From positions 2,046,001-2,110,000 of the forward strand of contig OZ242021.1 in assembly GCA_965204925.1 (NCBI GenBank): a DNA stretch of 64,000 nucleotides, in the 5' to 3' direction. The position numbers and the translations under genes are program-made. Source of the DNA: G963663315 sp965204925. Lineage in GTDB: Bacteria > Pseudomonadota > Gammaproteobacteria > Arenicellales > Poriferihabitantaceae. This document shows positions 17,419-26,345 of this stretch, in pieces (within the stretch, counting starts at the first letter, position 1; every line of letters starts with the position of its first letter). The notes below the pieces were generated by a model. The model did no database searches, had not been told where the DNA came from, and saw only the letters and a program-made list of their open reading frames with translations.

Positions 17419-19065
17419 ATGAAAAAAGTAAAGAAAGAACAAGATGATGACCGCGTCTTTGCGGAGAAACTTGTTTACAACGATCTGGATGCGGGAGACA
17501 AGGCATTGGTGGAGAGGTTCATACGCACAGGTTACAGTCGCCGTGACACTCTGAAACTGATGATGGCTACCGGAGTCACTCTGGCGACGGCGCAAAACCT
17601 CTTGTCGAGCGGCGCCGCCGCGATGGCGCAAACGCCTCGCAAAGGCGGGACGGTAAGGGCTGCGGTAGCCCTGCACGGGCCGGATGATACGTTGGACCCG
17701 GCGCGGTTCGGCTCCGGTATTGATTATTCACGAGGCCGGGCGCACTATAACGGACTGTGTCAACTGGATGACGATCTGGTCCCGCAACCAGAACTGGCCG
17801 AGTCCTTCGAACCGAACAGTAACGCGACTGAATGGACTTTCAAGTTACGCAAAAATGTAAGCTTCCATGACGGTACACCGTTTAGCGCTGATGATGTCAT
17901 CTGGAGTATGAATCGTCATCTGGGTGAGGATTCCGTTTCTGTTATCAAGGATTTGTTGAGTTCAGTCAAGGAGTGGAAAAAGGTGAACAGCCATGAAGTG
18001 AAGGCGATCCTGAACACGCCGAATGCGGATTTGCCGATCCTGCTTGGCACGTTTCACACAAAAATTATCAAGAACGGTTCAAGCGGGGATGGTAATGGCA
18101 CTGGGCCGTTTGTTATGGAATCCTTCGAGCCCGGTGTGAAATCGGTCAGCATACGCAACGAAAATTACTGGCGGGAGGGCGCGCATCTGGATTCGGTCGA
18201 AATTACCGCGATCACGGACCCGATTGCGCGCATAAATGCGCTGGTTTCGGGCAGCTTCGAAATGGTAGCCGATATTGATCCAAAAGCGATCAGACAAATC
18301 GAAAAATCCGATAATTCTCATGTTGTATCATTGCCGGCAGGCGCCTGGAATGGTATTTGTGCGCTAAAGAATTCCGAGCCCGGCAACAACGCGGATTTTG
18401 TCAAGGGCCTGCAATATATCCAGGACCGGGAACGCATTGTTGAAAAAATTTTGAGGGGCCACGGTTCCGTTGGTAACGATCAACCGATCATGAGCGCCTA
18501 TGGATCTGATTGGTGTCACGAGTTGCCGCAGCGCGAGTTTGACCCGGATAAGGCGAAGTACCACTTTGAAAAGTCGGGGTATTCCAGTGCCGAGTTGTAC
18601 CTCGCCCCTGTAGGAGCCGGCATTGTTGATACCTGCCTGCTGGCTCAGACAAACTGCGCGAAAATCGGTTTTGACCTGAAAATCAAGAAGGTGCCAAATG
18701 ATGGTTACTGGGGTTCGGTATGGCGGATTGAGCCGATGAATGTGACAAGCTGGAGTATGCGTCCAACCGCTAACATCATGCTGTCCATTGCGTTTGCGCC
18801 CGGAGCTCCGTGGAATGATTCGTACTGGGATAATGAGCGGTTCGGAGAACTGCTTGCATTGTCTCTCGCGGAACTGGATACGGACAAGCGGCATGCGATG
18901 TATTGCGAAATGCAGACCCTGATCCATCAGGAGTCCGGTATGGTTATCCCGATGCACATGAATGTACTGGATGGAGTGAGTAATCGTGTACAGGGCATGC
19001 CTGCCAATCCACTCGGAAACCTGGGCGCTTACGAGTTTCCGGAGTTTTGCTGGCTTGATTCCTGA
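17419..19065 (+). CDS. ABC transporter substrate-binding protein, family 5, with Tat-type signal
   Basis: 548 residues of the extracellular solute-binding family 5 (peptide/opine/nickel type). The N-terminus has a long charged region followed by SRRDTLKLMMATGVTLATAQ (about residues 38-57), a twin-arginine motif with a hydrophobic stretch, then AAAMAQ as the likely cleavage region. This suggests export folded via Tat. The mature part begins KGGTVRAAVALHGPDDTLDPAR and has the expected WTFKLRKNVSFHDGTPFSADDVIWS motif. ATG at 17419 is preceded by GAGGCGAG. IS copy A ends 24 nt upstream, so native transcription is probably disturbed. No permease is directly attached; the transporter at 19646-25304 may be its partner. 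Confidence 0.85.
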   Translation: MKKVKKEQDDDRVFAEKLVYNDLDAGDKALVERFIRTGYSRRDTLKLMMATGVTLATAQNLLSSGAAAMAQTPRKGGTVRAAVALHGPDDTLDPARFGSGIDYSRGRAHYNGLCQLDDDLVPQPELAESFEPNSNATEWTFKLRKNVSFHDGTPFSADDVIWSMNRHLGEDSVSVIKDLLSSVKEWKKVNSHEVKAILNTPNADLPILLGTFHTKIIKNGSSGDGNGTGPFVMESFEPGVKSVSIRNENYWREGAHLDSVEITAITDPIARINALVSGSFEMVADIDPKAIRQIEKSDNSHVVSLPAGAWNGICALKNSEPGNNADFVKGLQYIQDRERIVEKILRGHGSVGNDQPIMSAYGSDWCHELPQREFDPDKAKYHFEKSGYSSAELYLAPVGAGIVDTCLLAQTNCAKIGFDLKIKKVPNDGYWGSVWRIEPMNVTSWSMRPTANIMLSIAFAPGAPWNDSYWDNERFGELLALSLAELDTDKRHAMYCEMQTLIHQESGMVIPMHMNVLDGVSNRVQGMPANPLGNLGAYEFPEFCWLDS

Positions 19066-19101
19066 ACCGGGGATAGCGGCGACTGAGCCGTCGGGTAACA
19101 A

Positions 19102-19119
19102 CCCCGGCCTGTTCCGGGG
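19102..19119 (+). terminator. GC-rich hairpin after the Tat-type binding-protein gene
   Basis: CCCCGG, six-base loop, CCGGGG, located 37 nt after the stop at 19065. Only a weak T-tract follows (CTGTTAG), so this is a possible rather than canonical intrinsic terminator. Confidence 0.35.
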
Positions 19120-19171
19120 CTGTTAGCCCGGGTTGCGATATACTTGCCCGGCATTCGGTCGTACGTGAGCC

Positions 19172-19627
19172 ATGTTCAAATTTCACTCCGAACCCTTGCA
19201 GGATGAATGGCTGGACGCATACGGACATCTGAACGAAGCGTATTATCTGGTTCCGTTCAGCAATACGACCTGGCTGATGCAGGAGCATTTCCTGATGGGG
19301 GTGGATTATTTCAAAAGAACGGGGTGCGCGCTGTATACGGTGGAAACGCATCTGCGCTACCTGAAAGAAGTCAGGCGGCCGGCGCTATTGGAAATCGAAA
19401 CCCTGATTCTGGGTTCTGACGCGAAGAAAATCTGGTTTGCCCATCAGATGGTTGCCGGCGGGACAGTTCGCGCTACCGCCGAATTCATGATCCTGCATTA
19501 CGATACCCGGCAGGAGCGCGCCGCACGGATGCCCGATGCGGTACAGACCATGCTGAAGCATGCCGAAACCGCGCAGAGCCCGGACTGGGTGGGCCGGCAG
19601 GTCAGTCTGCACAAAAAACCGCAATGA
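19172..19627 (+). CDS. Hotdog-fold acyl-CoA thioesterase
   Basis: 151 residues of the 4-hydroxybenzoyl-CoA thioesterase-like hotdog family. The active-site region DEWLDAYGHLNEAYYLVPFS is near residues 11-30, with Asp in the usual place. Then comes the typical YTVETHLRYLKEVRRPALLEIET strand region. Hydrolyses acyl-CoA thioesters; substrate unknown. It lies alone on the plus strand between the binding-protein gene and the convergent permease gene (18 nt apart). Similar proteins are found in carnitine/betaine catabolic clusters, but nothing here proves that role. Confidence 0.78.
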   Translation: MFKFHSEPLQDEWLDAYGHLNEAYYLVPFSNTTWLMQEHFLMGVDYFKRTGCALYTVETHLRYLKEVRRPALLEIETLILGSDAKKIWFAHQMVAGGTVRATAEFMILHYDTRQERAARMPDAVQTMLKHAETAQSPDWVGRQVSLHKKPQ

Positions 19628-19645
19628 AAACCCGGACAGCCATTT

Positions 19646-20544
19646 TCAGCGTCTCCGAATCTTCGGATCCAGAGCGTCTCTCAGACCATCCCCGATGTAG
19701 TTCACGCATAGCACGGTAATCGAAATGGCGAGCCCCGGCCAAAGGACTCGCTCGGGATAAAGTTCCATACGATCCATTGCATCAAAGAGAAGTTTCCCCC
19801 AGGTCGGGAAATCGGGCGGGAAGCCGAATCCAAGAAAGGAGAGGGCCGACTCGGTAATAATCGCCGTCGCGATGCCGAGTGTCGCAGAGACCAGGATCGG
19901 GGACAGAATATTGGGAAGGATGTGCCGCAAGATCATGTTCAGCGGAGAAGCGCCGAGCGAGCGAGCAGCGAGGATAAACTCCCGTTCCTTGAGCGCCAGC
20001 ACATCGCCGCGAACGATGCGGGCGGTTTGCATCCAGGAAGTAGCGCCGCAACGAGCAGAAGCGGCAAAAGGGGCAAGGCAAGGAAGAGGTCGGCAAGACG
20101 CATCAACAGGCCGTCAAGACGCTGGAAATAACCCGCAAGAACACCGATGACAGCGCCGATTGACAGGCTGAGCAACATGGCGCAGAAGCCGACCGCAATC
20201 GATACCCGGCCACCGGACAGCAGACGCGCAAGGACGTCCCGCCCCAGATTGTCAGTGCCGAACGGGTGCGCCCGATTAACCTTTGCATGCTCATCCCAAA
20301 GCGCGACATAGAGCGGGCGTGTATCCCTGAGGTTGACGAAATCCCGACCCTGGGGCACGGCCTGCGGATCGTTCCAGTATACAAGGGGGCCGACAAGGAC
20401 GATCAGGACGATCAGGGAAAGAGCGGCTACCCCCGCCATAGCCCCGCGGTGTTTCCTGAACTGTCTGCGAACATCCCGCCATAGGGAGTGGCTGACCATG
20501 TTTTTGCCGGTGACTGCGGCGCTCCCTTCCTGCCGGTCAGTCAT
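19646..20544 (-). pseudogene. Peptide ABC transporter permease, DppC/OppC type, broken
   Basis: The N-terminal part (start 20544) reads MTDRQEGSAAV, then a first membrane segment near residues 36-52, the FGTDNLGRDVLARLLSGGRVS motif, and further membrane segments up to LALPLLPLLLVAAL. The conserved continuation WMQTARIVRGDVLALKEREF, the EAA-type loop (AARSLGASPLNMILRHILPN) and the C-terminus are in a different frame ending at 19646. Roughly 10-15 codons that normally join these parts are missing at about 20035-20050. A small deletion plus frame shift destroyed the gene. Its start overlaps the stop of the upstream OppB-type gene. Confidence 0.82.
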
Positions 20545-21544
20545 AGCGAATCCTCGGGTCCAGAATTCCGTAGATGATGTCGGCCAGCAGGTTGAAGAGC
20601 ACGATCAGAACGGCAAATATGAACGTCAATGTCTGCACCATGGGCAAGTCATTGGCCTGAATGGCAGTGATCAGAAGCTGTCCGATTCCGTTCACCCTGA
20701 ACACCTGTTCGGTGATAATCGCTCCTCCGAAGATGGACGGCACACCAATCGCAATGACGGTCACCACTGGTATCAGTGAATTGCGCAGAACATGCGCCAG
20801 TACCACCGTACGTTCCGGCAGTCCCCTGGCGCGCGCTGTACGAACATAGTTTTCACCCAGATTGTCGAGCATTGAAGCGCGCATGAAGCGGCTGAGCTGG
20901 GAGGTGATCTGGAGGGCCAGTACCAGGACAGGCAGGATCATCTGGTTCAACTGGACCTTGAAACTTTCCCAGTCATTGACCACATGCGTCGTGTCATAGA
21001 TCGACGGGAACCAGCCAAGCTGCACCGAGAAGATCACGATAACGAGAACTCCGGAGAAAAACGGCGGGATCGAGAAACCGAGCAACGAGATAAAGGTACC
21101 GGCCTGATCGAAAATGGAATATTGCCTGTATGCGGAAAAGATACCGATTGGCAGGGCAATGAGGATGGCGACCACATAGGCGGCTCCCACTACCCAGAGG
21201 GTTTGCGGGATGCGTTGGGCGACAATGTCCATGACCGGTGAACGGGTCTGCCATGATATGACACGCAACCGGCCCTCGGAGAATGTGGTTCCGAACAGCG
21301 TATCGACGAGGACTACCGGCTCGACCACAAAGAACTGATAGAGCCACTTGCCGAAGCGGACCGGTATGGGTTGTCCAAGCCCCAGCGCCTCCCGCATCTT
21401 TTCCTTGACTTCGGGCGGTACGGTCAGGGGAATCTGGGCCATGGGGTCGCCGGGAGCGAGTTCCAGCAACAAAAAGATGACGAGGCTGATGAACAGCAGC
21501 GTCGGGACGGACAGAATCAGACGTCTTAAGGTGTAGGTCAGCAC
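20537..21544 (-). CDS. Peptide ABC transporter permease, DppB/OppB type
   Basis: 335 residues, an inner-membrane BPD-type permease. N-terminal membrane segment LILSVPTLLFISLVIFLLLEL followed by APGDP, the OppB hallmark. C-terminal EAA-like loop ENYVRTARARGLPERTVVLAHVLRNS and the ending LADIIYGILDPRIRYD are complete. The open frame extends to 21697, but similarity starts around VLTYTLRRLIL, so the GTG at 21544 (with AGGACGG about 8 nt upstream) is chosen. It overlaps the broken OppC-type gene by 8 nt and follows the binding-protein gene by 70 nt: SBP-permease-permease operon on the minus strand. Confidence 0.85.
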   Translation of the reverse strand: MLTYTLRRLILSVPTLLFISLVIFLLLELAPGDPMAQIPLTVPPEVKEKMREALGLGQPIPVRFGKWLYQFFVVEPVVLVDTLFGTTFSEGRLRVISWQTRSPVMDIVAQRIPQTLWVVGAAYVVAILIALPIGIFSAYRQYSIFDQAGTFISLLGFSIPPFFSGVLVIVIFSVQLGWFPSIYDTTHVVNDWESFKVQLNQMILPVLVLALQITSQLSRFMRASMLDNLGENYVRTARARGLPERTVVLAHVLRNSLIPVVTVIAIGVPSIFGGAIITEQVFRVNGIGQLLITAIQANDLPMVQTLTFIFAVLIVLFNLLADIIYGILDPRIRYD

Positions 21545-21614
21545 CTGTAACCGTCCTGCGCTGACGTTTTCGGCATGGACTTTTGGAAAGAGCCGGGAAT
21601 TTGCGTGAAAAAGA

Positions 21615-23318
21615 CTACCTGATCCGGTACCAGTCAGCCGCGTTCCACAACTCGCTGTCCCAGACATTAAGGACCACTCCGCCCAGAGTGTTGGCATGCG
21701 CGGACAGACGTCCGCGGTCCACCAACGGGATTATGACATACTGTCGCATGAGCATATCGTTGAGTTTCCGGGCAATGCGCGCCCGCTCATCAATGTCTCC
21801 GCTCTGGGTCAACTTGCGGTGCAGGGCGTCATAGTCGGAACTGCAGTAGCGCGGAATGTTATTGCCCTGCCATTGGCTTTCGGGGCGTGGAATGTCCGAA
21901 CAAAGCCAGTTACCGAGATAGGCCTGGGGGTCAGTGCCACTGAAATTGTTCGCGTACATCTCAACGTCCGCATAGAATTTCTGGTAGGTGTCCGGGGAGC
22001 CGGGATCGCTGCCGAAAAATACAGAGGCGTCAATATTGCGCAGTTCTGCCCCCACCCCGATTTCGGACCACCATTGCTTGATTAGTGTCTGGAAGTCCTG
22101 ACGCACCGCATTCGTCGAAGTCTGAAACAGCATTTCCAGTTCAACGCCGTCACGGTCGCGGATACCGTTGCCGTTGGAATCTGTCCACCCGGCCGCGTCA
22201 AGCAGCGCATTGGCGCCGGCAATGTCCTGAATCAGGCATTCGTCATTGGCCGTCGAGCGGTAGATTGCGGGGGCGGGAATGATATTGCAGGCTGGCTTCC
22301 CTGCCTGGCCATAACCGACCTCGACGAGCAAATTGCGGTCAATGGCCATGGAAAGCGCTTTGCGTACGTTGATATCGGACAGGAACGGGTGCGCATGCGC
22401 GCTTGTCGAACGCTCTCCTTGCGGAAGGTTCGGGTCGGGGTCGGTGAAGTTCACAATGATACGCTCCACCAGGGCGCCAAAGCCGACGACCGGTATACCC
22501 TTGCCGCCCCTTGCCATTGAGGCAATGACGTCCGGGGCCAGTTGCAGATTCCAGGCATAGTCGAATTCGCCGGTTTCCATGACCGCGCGGCCTGCCGCCG
22601 CGGCATCGCCGCCGCCCTTCAACGTCAGGGTAGCAAACGCCGGTTTATCCGGTTCCCGGTAGTTCGGGTTTGCCTCCATCGTGATCACGTCATTGGGGCG
22701 AAATTCGACCACCCTGAATGGGCCGGTGCCCACGGGATTGAAGTTCTGTTCGGTACAGTTGGGCGCGGCGGCGCCCAGGCAGTCGGCGAACTGGGCAGCC
22801 TGGAGAATCGGAGTTTCTGCGCCGACAAACGGCCCGTAGGGGAAAGGCGTGGGGGCATCGAAAGTAATCCTGACTGTATGTTGGTCGCTGGCCTCGACAT
22901 CGGTAACGCCGCCAAATTTGGCAAGCCGGGCGCAGCCGCTCTCCTCGTGCATACAGTAATCCGCTGTAAATTTTACATCCGCAGAGGTGAAGGGAGCGCC
23001 GTCCGCCCATTTGATATCATGACGCAGTTTCCAGGTAATGGACTTGAGGTCCTTACTGACCCCTCCGTTCGACAGGGTAGGAATTTCGGCGGCAAGCCAC
23101 GGTACCAGGTTTCCACGTTCATCGTAGCGAGCCAATGGCTCGATGATCAGACTGGCGCTTTCAATGTCTTTCGTTCCGCCCGAGAGGAACGGGTTAAGGA
23201 TAGACGGAGCCTGCCAGTAAATGATGTTGACATGGCCATCCCTGCCTTGCTGCGCGTGAGCGCCGACTGACAGGATCAGAACGAGGGATGCAATGAGGCC
23301 GGTTTTGCAATGTTTCAT
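21615..23318 (-). CDS. Peptide ABC transporter substrate-binding protein, Sec signal
   Basis: 567 residues of family 5 solute-binding proteins. The ATG at 23318 starts a clear signal peptide (MKHCKTGLIASLVLILSVG, then AHA before QQGRDGH), so the 22-codon upstream extension is rejected. The mature part shows SILNPFLSGGTKDIESASLI, the WKLRHDIKWADGAPFTSADVKF block and a C-terminal VVLNVWDSELW. It delivers peptide-like ligands to the permease pair encoded downstream on the same strand. Divergent from the fused ATPase gene over 177 bp, where control elements for both probably lie. Confidence 0.87.
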   Translation of the reverse strand: MKHCKTGLIASLVLILSVGAHAQQGRDGHVNIIYWQAPSILNPFLSGGTKDIESASLIIEPLARYDERGNLVPWLAAEIPTLSNGGVSKDLKSITWKLRHDIKWADGAPFTSADVKFTADYCMHEESGCARLAKFGGVTDVEASDQHTVRITFDAPTPFPYGPFVGAETPILQAAQFADCLGAAAPNCTEQNFNPVGTGPFRVVEFRPNDVITMEANPNYREPDKPAFATLTLKGGGDAAAAGRAVMETGEFDYAWNLQLAPDVIASMARGGKGIPVVGFGALVERIIVNFTDPDPNLPQGERSTSAHAHPFLSDINVRKALSMAIDRNLLVEVGYGQAGKPACNIIPAPAIYRSTANDECLIQDIAGANALLDAAGWTDSNGNGIRDRDGVELEMLFQTSTNAVRQDFQTLIKQWWSEIGVGAELRNIDASVFFGSDPGSPDTYQKFYADVEMYANNFSGTDPQAYLGNWLCSDIPRPESQWQGNNIPRYCSSDYDALHRKLTQSGDIDERARIARKLNDMLMRQYVIIPLVDRGRLSAHANTLGGVVLNVWDSELWNAADWYRIR

Positions 23319-23495
23319 GTTGTCCTCCAGTGAGATACGGATGCAGGGCAGCAGAATAGTGATTGAATGCGCGCCGTATTGCAAGCCGGTTGCTGTGCGG
23401 CAATAACCCGGCCCAAGAGGCGGTGAACATATTGCAGTCAGTGTTGATCTTTTCGTCGCGACCTGATTCTATTACGGAAAATCCTCGTAAACAGC

Positions 23496-25304
23496 ATGTC
23501 CATGCAGCCCCTTGTCGATGTCAAAAACCTGAGGGTGCGGTTTGAAACCGACCTCGGCGCCGTTACGGGAGTGGAGGATGTATCCTTCCGGCTCATGCCC
23601 GGCGAAACACTTTGCGTGGTCGGCGAATCCGGCTCCGGGAAGTCGGTTTCGGCATTGAGCCTGCTCGGACTGCTCAAGTCTGACGGAGGGGAAATTACCG
23701 CCGGTTCCTTGTTTTACCACGATCGGGAAGGCCGGATTGACCTCGCCCGGGCACACGGCGCCCGCATGCGCCAGATTCGCGGCCGTTGCATTGGTATGGT
23801 ATTCCAGGAACCGATGACTGCCCTGAATCCGGTATTCACGATCGGTTATCAGTTGCAGGAGGGGCTTCGCAAGCGCCTCGGCATGGGCGCCCGGCAGGCG
23901 CGGGAACGGGCATTGGAGCTCTTGCGCGATGTCCGCATGCCGCAACCGGAGCAAAGACTCGGGCAGTATCCACACGAGCTTTCCGGCGGCATGTGCCAGC
24001 GGGCCGTAATCGCAATGGCGATGGCATGCGACCCACGGGTTCTCATCTGTGATGAGCCGACTACTGCCCTTGACGTGACGGTACAAGCCGAAATTCTGAC
24101 ATTGATTGACCGGCTCAAACGCGAACATGGAATGGCTGTCCTTTTTATTACCCACGACATGGCGGTCGTCGCCCGCATCGCGGACCGCGTGTGCGTCCTG
24201 TTACGCGGGCGGCTGGTTGAAGAGGGAACGGTCCGGGATATCTTCGAACGCCCACAGCAAGACTATACCCGGTCGCTTCTCGCAGCCGTCCCGAAGTTGG
24301 GTGAAATGCGGGGAAAGGCGGGCCCTGAACCGATCGGAGTCGGCGCCGCGCTATACAATGAAGCTCCACCCAAGGAGCGCAGGGTACTTCTTGAGGTGGA
24401 GGGTCTGACCATCCGCTATCCGGTGCGCAAGGGTTTGCTGCGTCGGGTGATCGCAAATGTGCACTCGGTTGAGGATGTATCATTTTCCCTGGCAAGAGGC
24501 CAGACGCTGGGGCTTACAGGGGAATCGGGCTGTGGAAAATCGTCCTGCGCTCGTTCCATACTGCGGTTGGTCGAACCCTTGCGCGGAATGGTGCGGCTGG
24601 ACGGGCGCGATGTGGTTGCCATGGACAATCGGGAATTGCGGGCGGCGCGGCGCAATATGCAAATGATCTTCCAGGATCCGTTCGCCTCGCTCAACCCGCA
24701 GCTACGGTTGCTCGATCAGGTGGCGGAGCCGTTGCGAAATTACGGCATTGCGCGCGGAGAAGCGCTGGTTGATCGCGTTGCCAGCCTGTTCGATCGGGTT
24801 GAACTGCCGCATTCCTTCCTGCGCCGCTATCCACATGAATTGTCGGGAGGGCAGTGTCAGCGCGTTGCCATTGCCCGGGCGCTGGCATTGCAATCGAAAC
24901 TCATTGTCGCTGACGAGGCGGTATCGGCTCTGGATGTATCCGTACAGGCCCAGGTCCTGAATCTGATCATGGAATTGCAGGCGCAGTCCGGCATTGCGCT
25001 GATCTTCATCAGTCATGACATGGCAGTGGTTGAGCGAATCAGCCATCATGTAGCGGTCATGTATGCTGGACGCATTGTAGAAATTGGTCCCCGCGCGGCG
25101 GTGTTCGAGAATCCGCGACATGAGTATACAAAGTCGCTCCTGTCAGCCGTTCCGGTGGCAGACCCCTCGCAGCGCAAGCAGCGCCGCGACGTGCAATTCA
25201 AGCCCGTCCCTTCACCGATTTATCCCGTGGGATATGAGCCTTCCCCGTCAATCTATGAGGAAGTCGAACCGGGTCACCTTGTTCTGGAATCCGGGGGATA
25301 TTAA
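23496..25304 (+). CDS. Fused double ABC ATPase of a peptide transporter (DppD-DppF / GsiA type)
   Basis: 602 residues with two complete ATPase domains. Domain 1: Walker A GESGSGKS (about 44-51), LSGGMCQR signature (about 164), Walker B ILICDEP. Domain 2 (from about residue 295): GESGCGKS, LSGGQCQR, LIVADEAVSALD. Each ends in an oligopeptide/dipeptide-type C-terminal extension. It energises import through the OppB/OppC-type pair encoded divergently. GsiA, the glutathione importer ATPase, has this fused layout, but substrate cannot be read. With the OppC-type gene broken, this transporter may be inactive unless another permease replaces it. Confidence 0.88.
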   Translation: MSMQPLVDVKNLRVRFETDLGAVTGVEDVSFRLMPGETLCVVGESGSGKSVSALSLLGLLKSDGGEITAGSLFYHDREGRIDLARAHGARMRQIRGRCIGMVFQEPMTALNPVFTIGYQLQEGLRKRLGMGARQARERALELLRDVRMPQPEQRLGQYPHELSGGMCQRAVIAMAMACDPRVLICDEPTTALDVTVQAEILTLIDRLKREHGMAVLFITHDMAVVARIADRVCVLLRGRLVEEGTVRDIFERPQQDYTRSLLAAVPKLGEMRGKAGPEPIGVGAALYNEAPPKERRVLLEVEGLTIRYPVRKGLLRRVIANVHSVEDVSFSLARGQTLGLTGESGCGKSSCARSILRLVEPLRGMVRLDGRDVVAMDNRELRAARRNMQMIFQDPFASLNPQLRLLDQVAEPLRNYGIARGEALVDRVASLFDRVELPHSFLRRYPHELSGGQCQRVAIARALALQSKLIVADEAVSALDVSVQAQVLNLIMELQAQSGIALIFISHDMAVVERISHHVAVMYAGRIVEIGPRAAVFENPRHEYTKSLLSAVPVADPSQRKQRRDVQFKPVPSPIYPVGYEPSPSIYEEVEPGHLVLESGGY

Positions 25305-25346
25305 TGTCCGGCTATTGCACCGGGGCATCCTTGATTTTACTCCGGA

Positions 25347-25805
25347 CTACAGGCTTTGCAGGGGGATTGCAGTGGTATATTTGATTTGCTCCATCGCAAA
25401 ATTCGAGCTGACATCATTAATATCTACCTGTTCAATCAACCGTTGATAAAAGCGATCGTAGGCTTTCATATCGGTAACAACCACCCGCATCAGGTAATCT
25501 ACTTCACCGCTCATGCGATAAAATTCAACTACTTCCGGCATATTTTTTACAACTTTCGAGAATTTTCTGAACCAGGCTGCGTTATGCTGGTTGGTGCGCA
25601 CAGATACAAATACATCCATGTTGCGGTTCAGTTTTTCCCGGTTGAGCAGGGCAACCCGTTTGCCGATTACACCGGAGTTTTCCAACATCTGTATGCGGCG
25701 CCAGCAAGGTGTTTTGCTCAGGTTCACCTTTTCGGCAATTTCCGCTGTTGTCATGTTTGCGTTATGTTGCAGGCAATCCAGGATTTTTATATCTATCTGG
25801 TCCAT
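25347..25805 (-). CDS. Lrp/AsnC-family transcriptional regulator
   Basis: 152 residues, the usual Lrp size. N-terminal winged helix (IDIKILDCLQHNANMTTAEI, then SKTPCWRRIQMLENSGVIGK) and C-terminal RAM/AsnC ligand domain (SGEVDYLMRVVVTDMKAYDRF). Feast/famine regulators bind amino acids. The gene converges on the fused ATPase gene (42 nt apart) and may regulate the adjacent peptide-transport genes. That is inferred from proximity only. Confidence 0.88.
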   Translation of the reverse strand: MDQIDIKILDCLQHNANMTTAEIAEKVNLSKTPCWRRIQMLENSGVIGKRVALLNREKLNRNMDVFVSVRTNQHNAAWFRKFSKVVKNMPEVVEFYRMSGEVDYLMRVVVTDMKAYDRFYQRLIEQVDINDVSSNFAMEQIKYTTAIPLQSL

Positions 25806-25878
25806 AGCTTAATCTCCTCCCCCTGAAAGTTATGTAGCTTGCTGATATTAACATCCGTTTCACCGAAGCCCGCAATAA

Positions 25879-25906
25879 TTGTCAAAATACGCAACAGTGC
25901 TATACT
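25879..25906 (+). promoter_or_regulatory. Promoter of the tRNA-Arg gene
   Basis: TTGTCA at 25879-25884, 16-nt spacer, TATACT at 25901-25906, ending 10 nt before the first base of the tRNA. Good sigma-70 match and correct spacing to the mature 5' end. Confidence 0.65.
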
Positions 25907-25916
25907 CGGACTTGAC

Positions 25917-26228
25917 GCCCTCGTAGCTCAGGGGATAGAGCGATCGCCTCCTGATTGTCAAAAATTGGGCACCGGAGTGGGAAACCCTCCGTGTGAATCT
26001 GCTCAAATTCGGTGAAACCTGTCCGACATTGTCGGTGGCAATACCGAGCCAAGCCGGTTTGACCGGGAAGGTGTAGAGACTTGACGGGCAGCGCCTTCGG
26101 GTTCTTCCATGGTGAAGATAAAGTCCGGACCACAAACTCCGTGATATTGTTGCGATGAAACGGAGGTAGTGAAAGCTATAGTGGTACGAAGCGATAGGTC
26201 GCAGGTTCGAATCCTGCCGGGGGCGCCA
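25917..26228 (+). tRNA. tRNA-Arg(CCU), interrupted by a group I intron
   Basis: Exon 1 is 25917-25952 (36 nt), exon 2 is 26189-26228 (40 nt, CCA encoded). Joined, they fold into a standard 76-nt tRNA. Acceptor GCCCUCG pairs with CGGGGGC (one U-G). The D stem is GCUC/GAGC. The anticodon stem AUCGC/GCGAU encloses the 7-nt loop CUCCUAA with anticodon CCU, and the T stem is GCAGG/CCUGC around UUCGAAU. The discriminator base is G. The intron sits directly after anticodon base U36. IS copy B lies about 110 nt downstream. Confidence 0.93.
25953..26188 (+). ncRNA. Group I self-splicing intron in tRNA-Arg(CCU), 236 nt
   Basis: P1 is visible: exon CCU (25950-25952) plus intron GAUU (25953-25956) pairs with AAUUGGG (25963-25969), with the required U-G pair at the splice site. 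The conserved core elements are present in order: a Q-like CCGAGCCAAGCC (26044-26055), an R-like GTAGAGACTTGACGGGC (26073-26089) and an S-like AAGATAAAGTCCGG (26114-26127). P7 forms GACT (26078-26081) with AGTC (26122-26125). The intron ends in the terminal G at 26188. It contains no ORF, so no homing endonuclease. Small tRNA group I introns of this kind are known in bacteria; autocatalytic splicing is inferred. Confidence 0.9.
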
Positions 26229-26336
26229 GCAAATTTGTCACAATATGCAGGTTTGCGAACCAGTGAGTCCGGCAGCGAAGAGACAGGAACGCAAGGGCAA
26301 AAAGGGGCATTTCTACTTCGGTTTGATATTCGTTAT

Positions 26337-26345
26337 ATCGGGGCT
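26337..26345. repeat. Target site duplication of IS copy B, left
   Basis: ATCGGGGCT, repeated directly at 27960-27968. Perfect 9-bp duplication, different in sequence from that of copy A. Confidence 0.92.
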
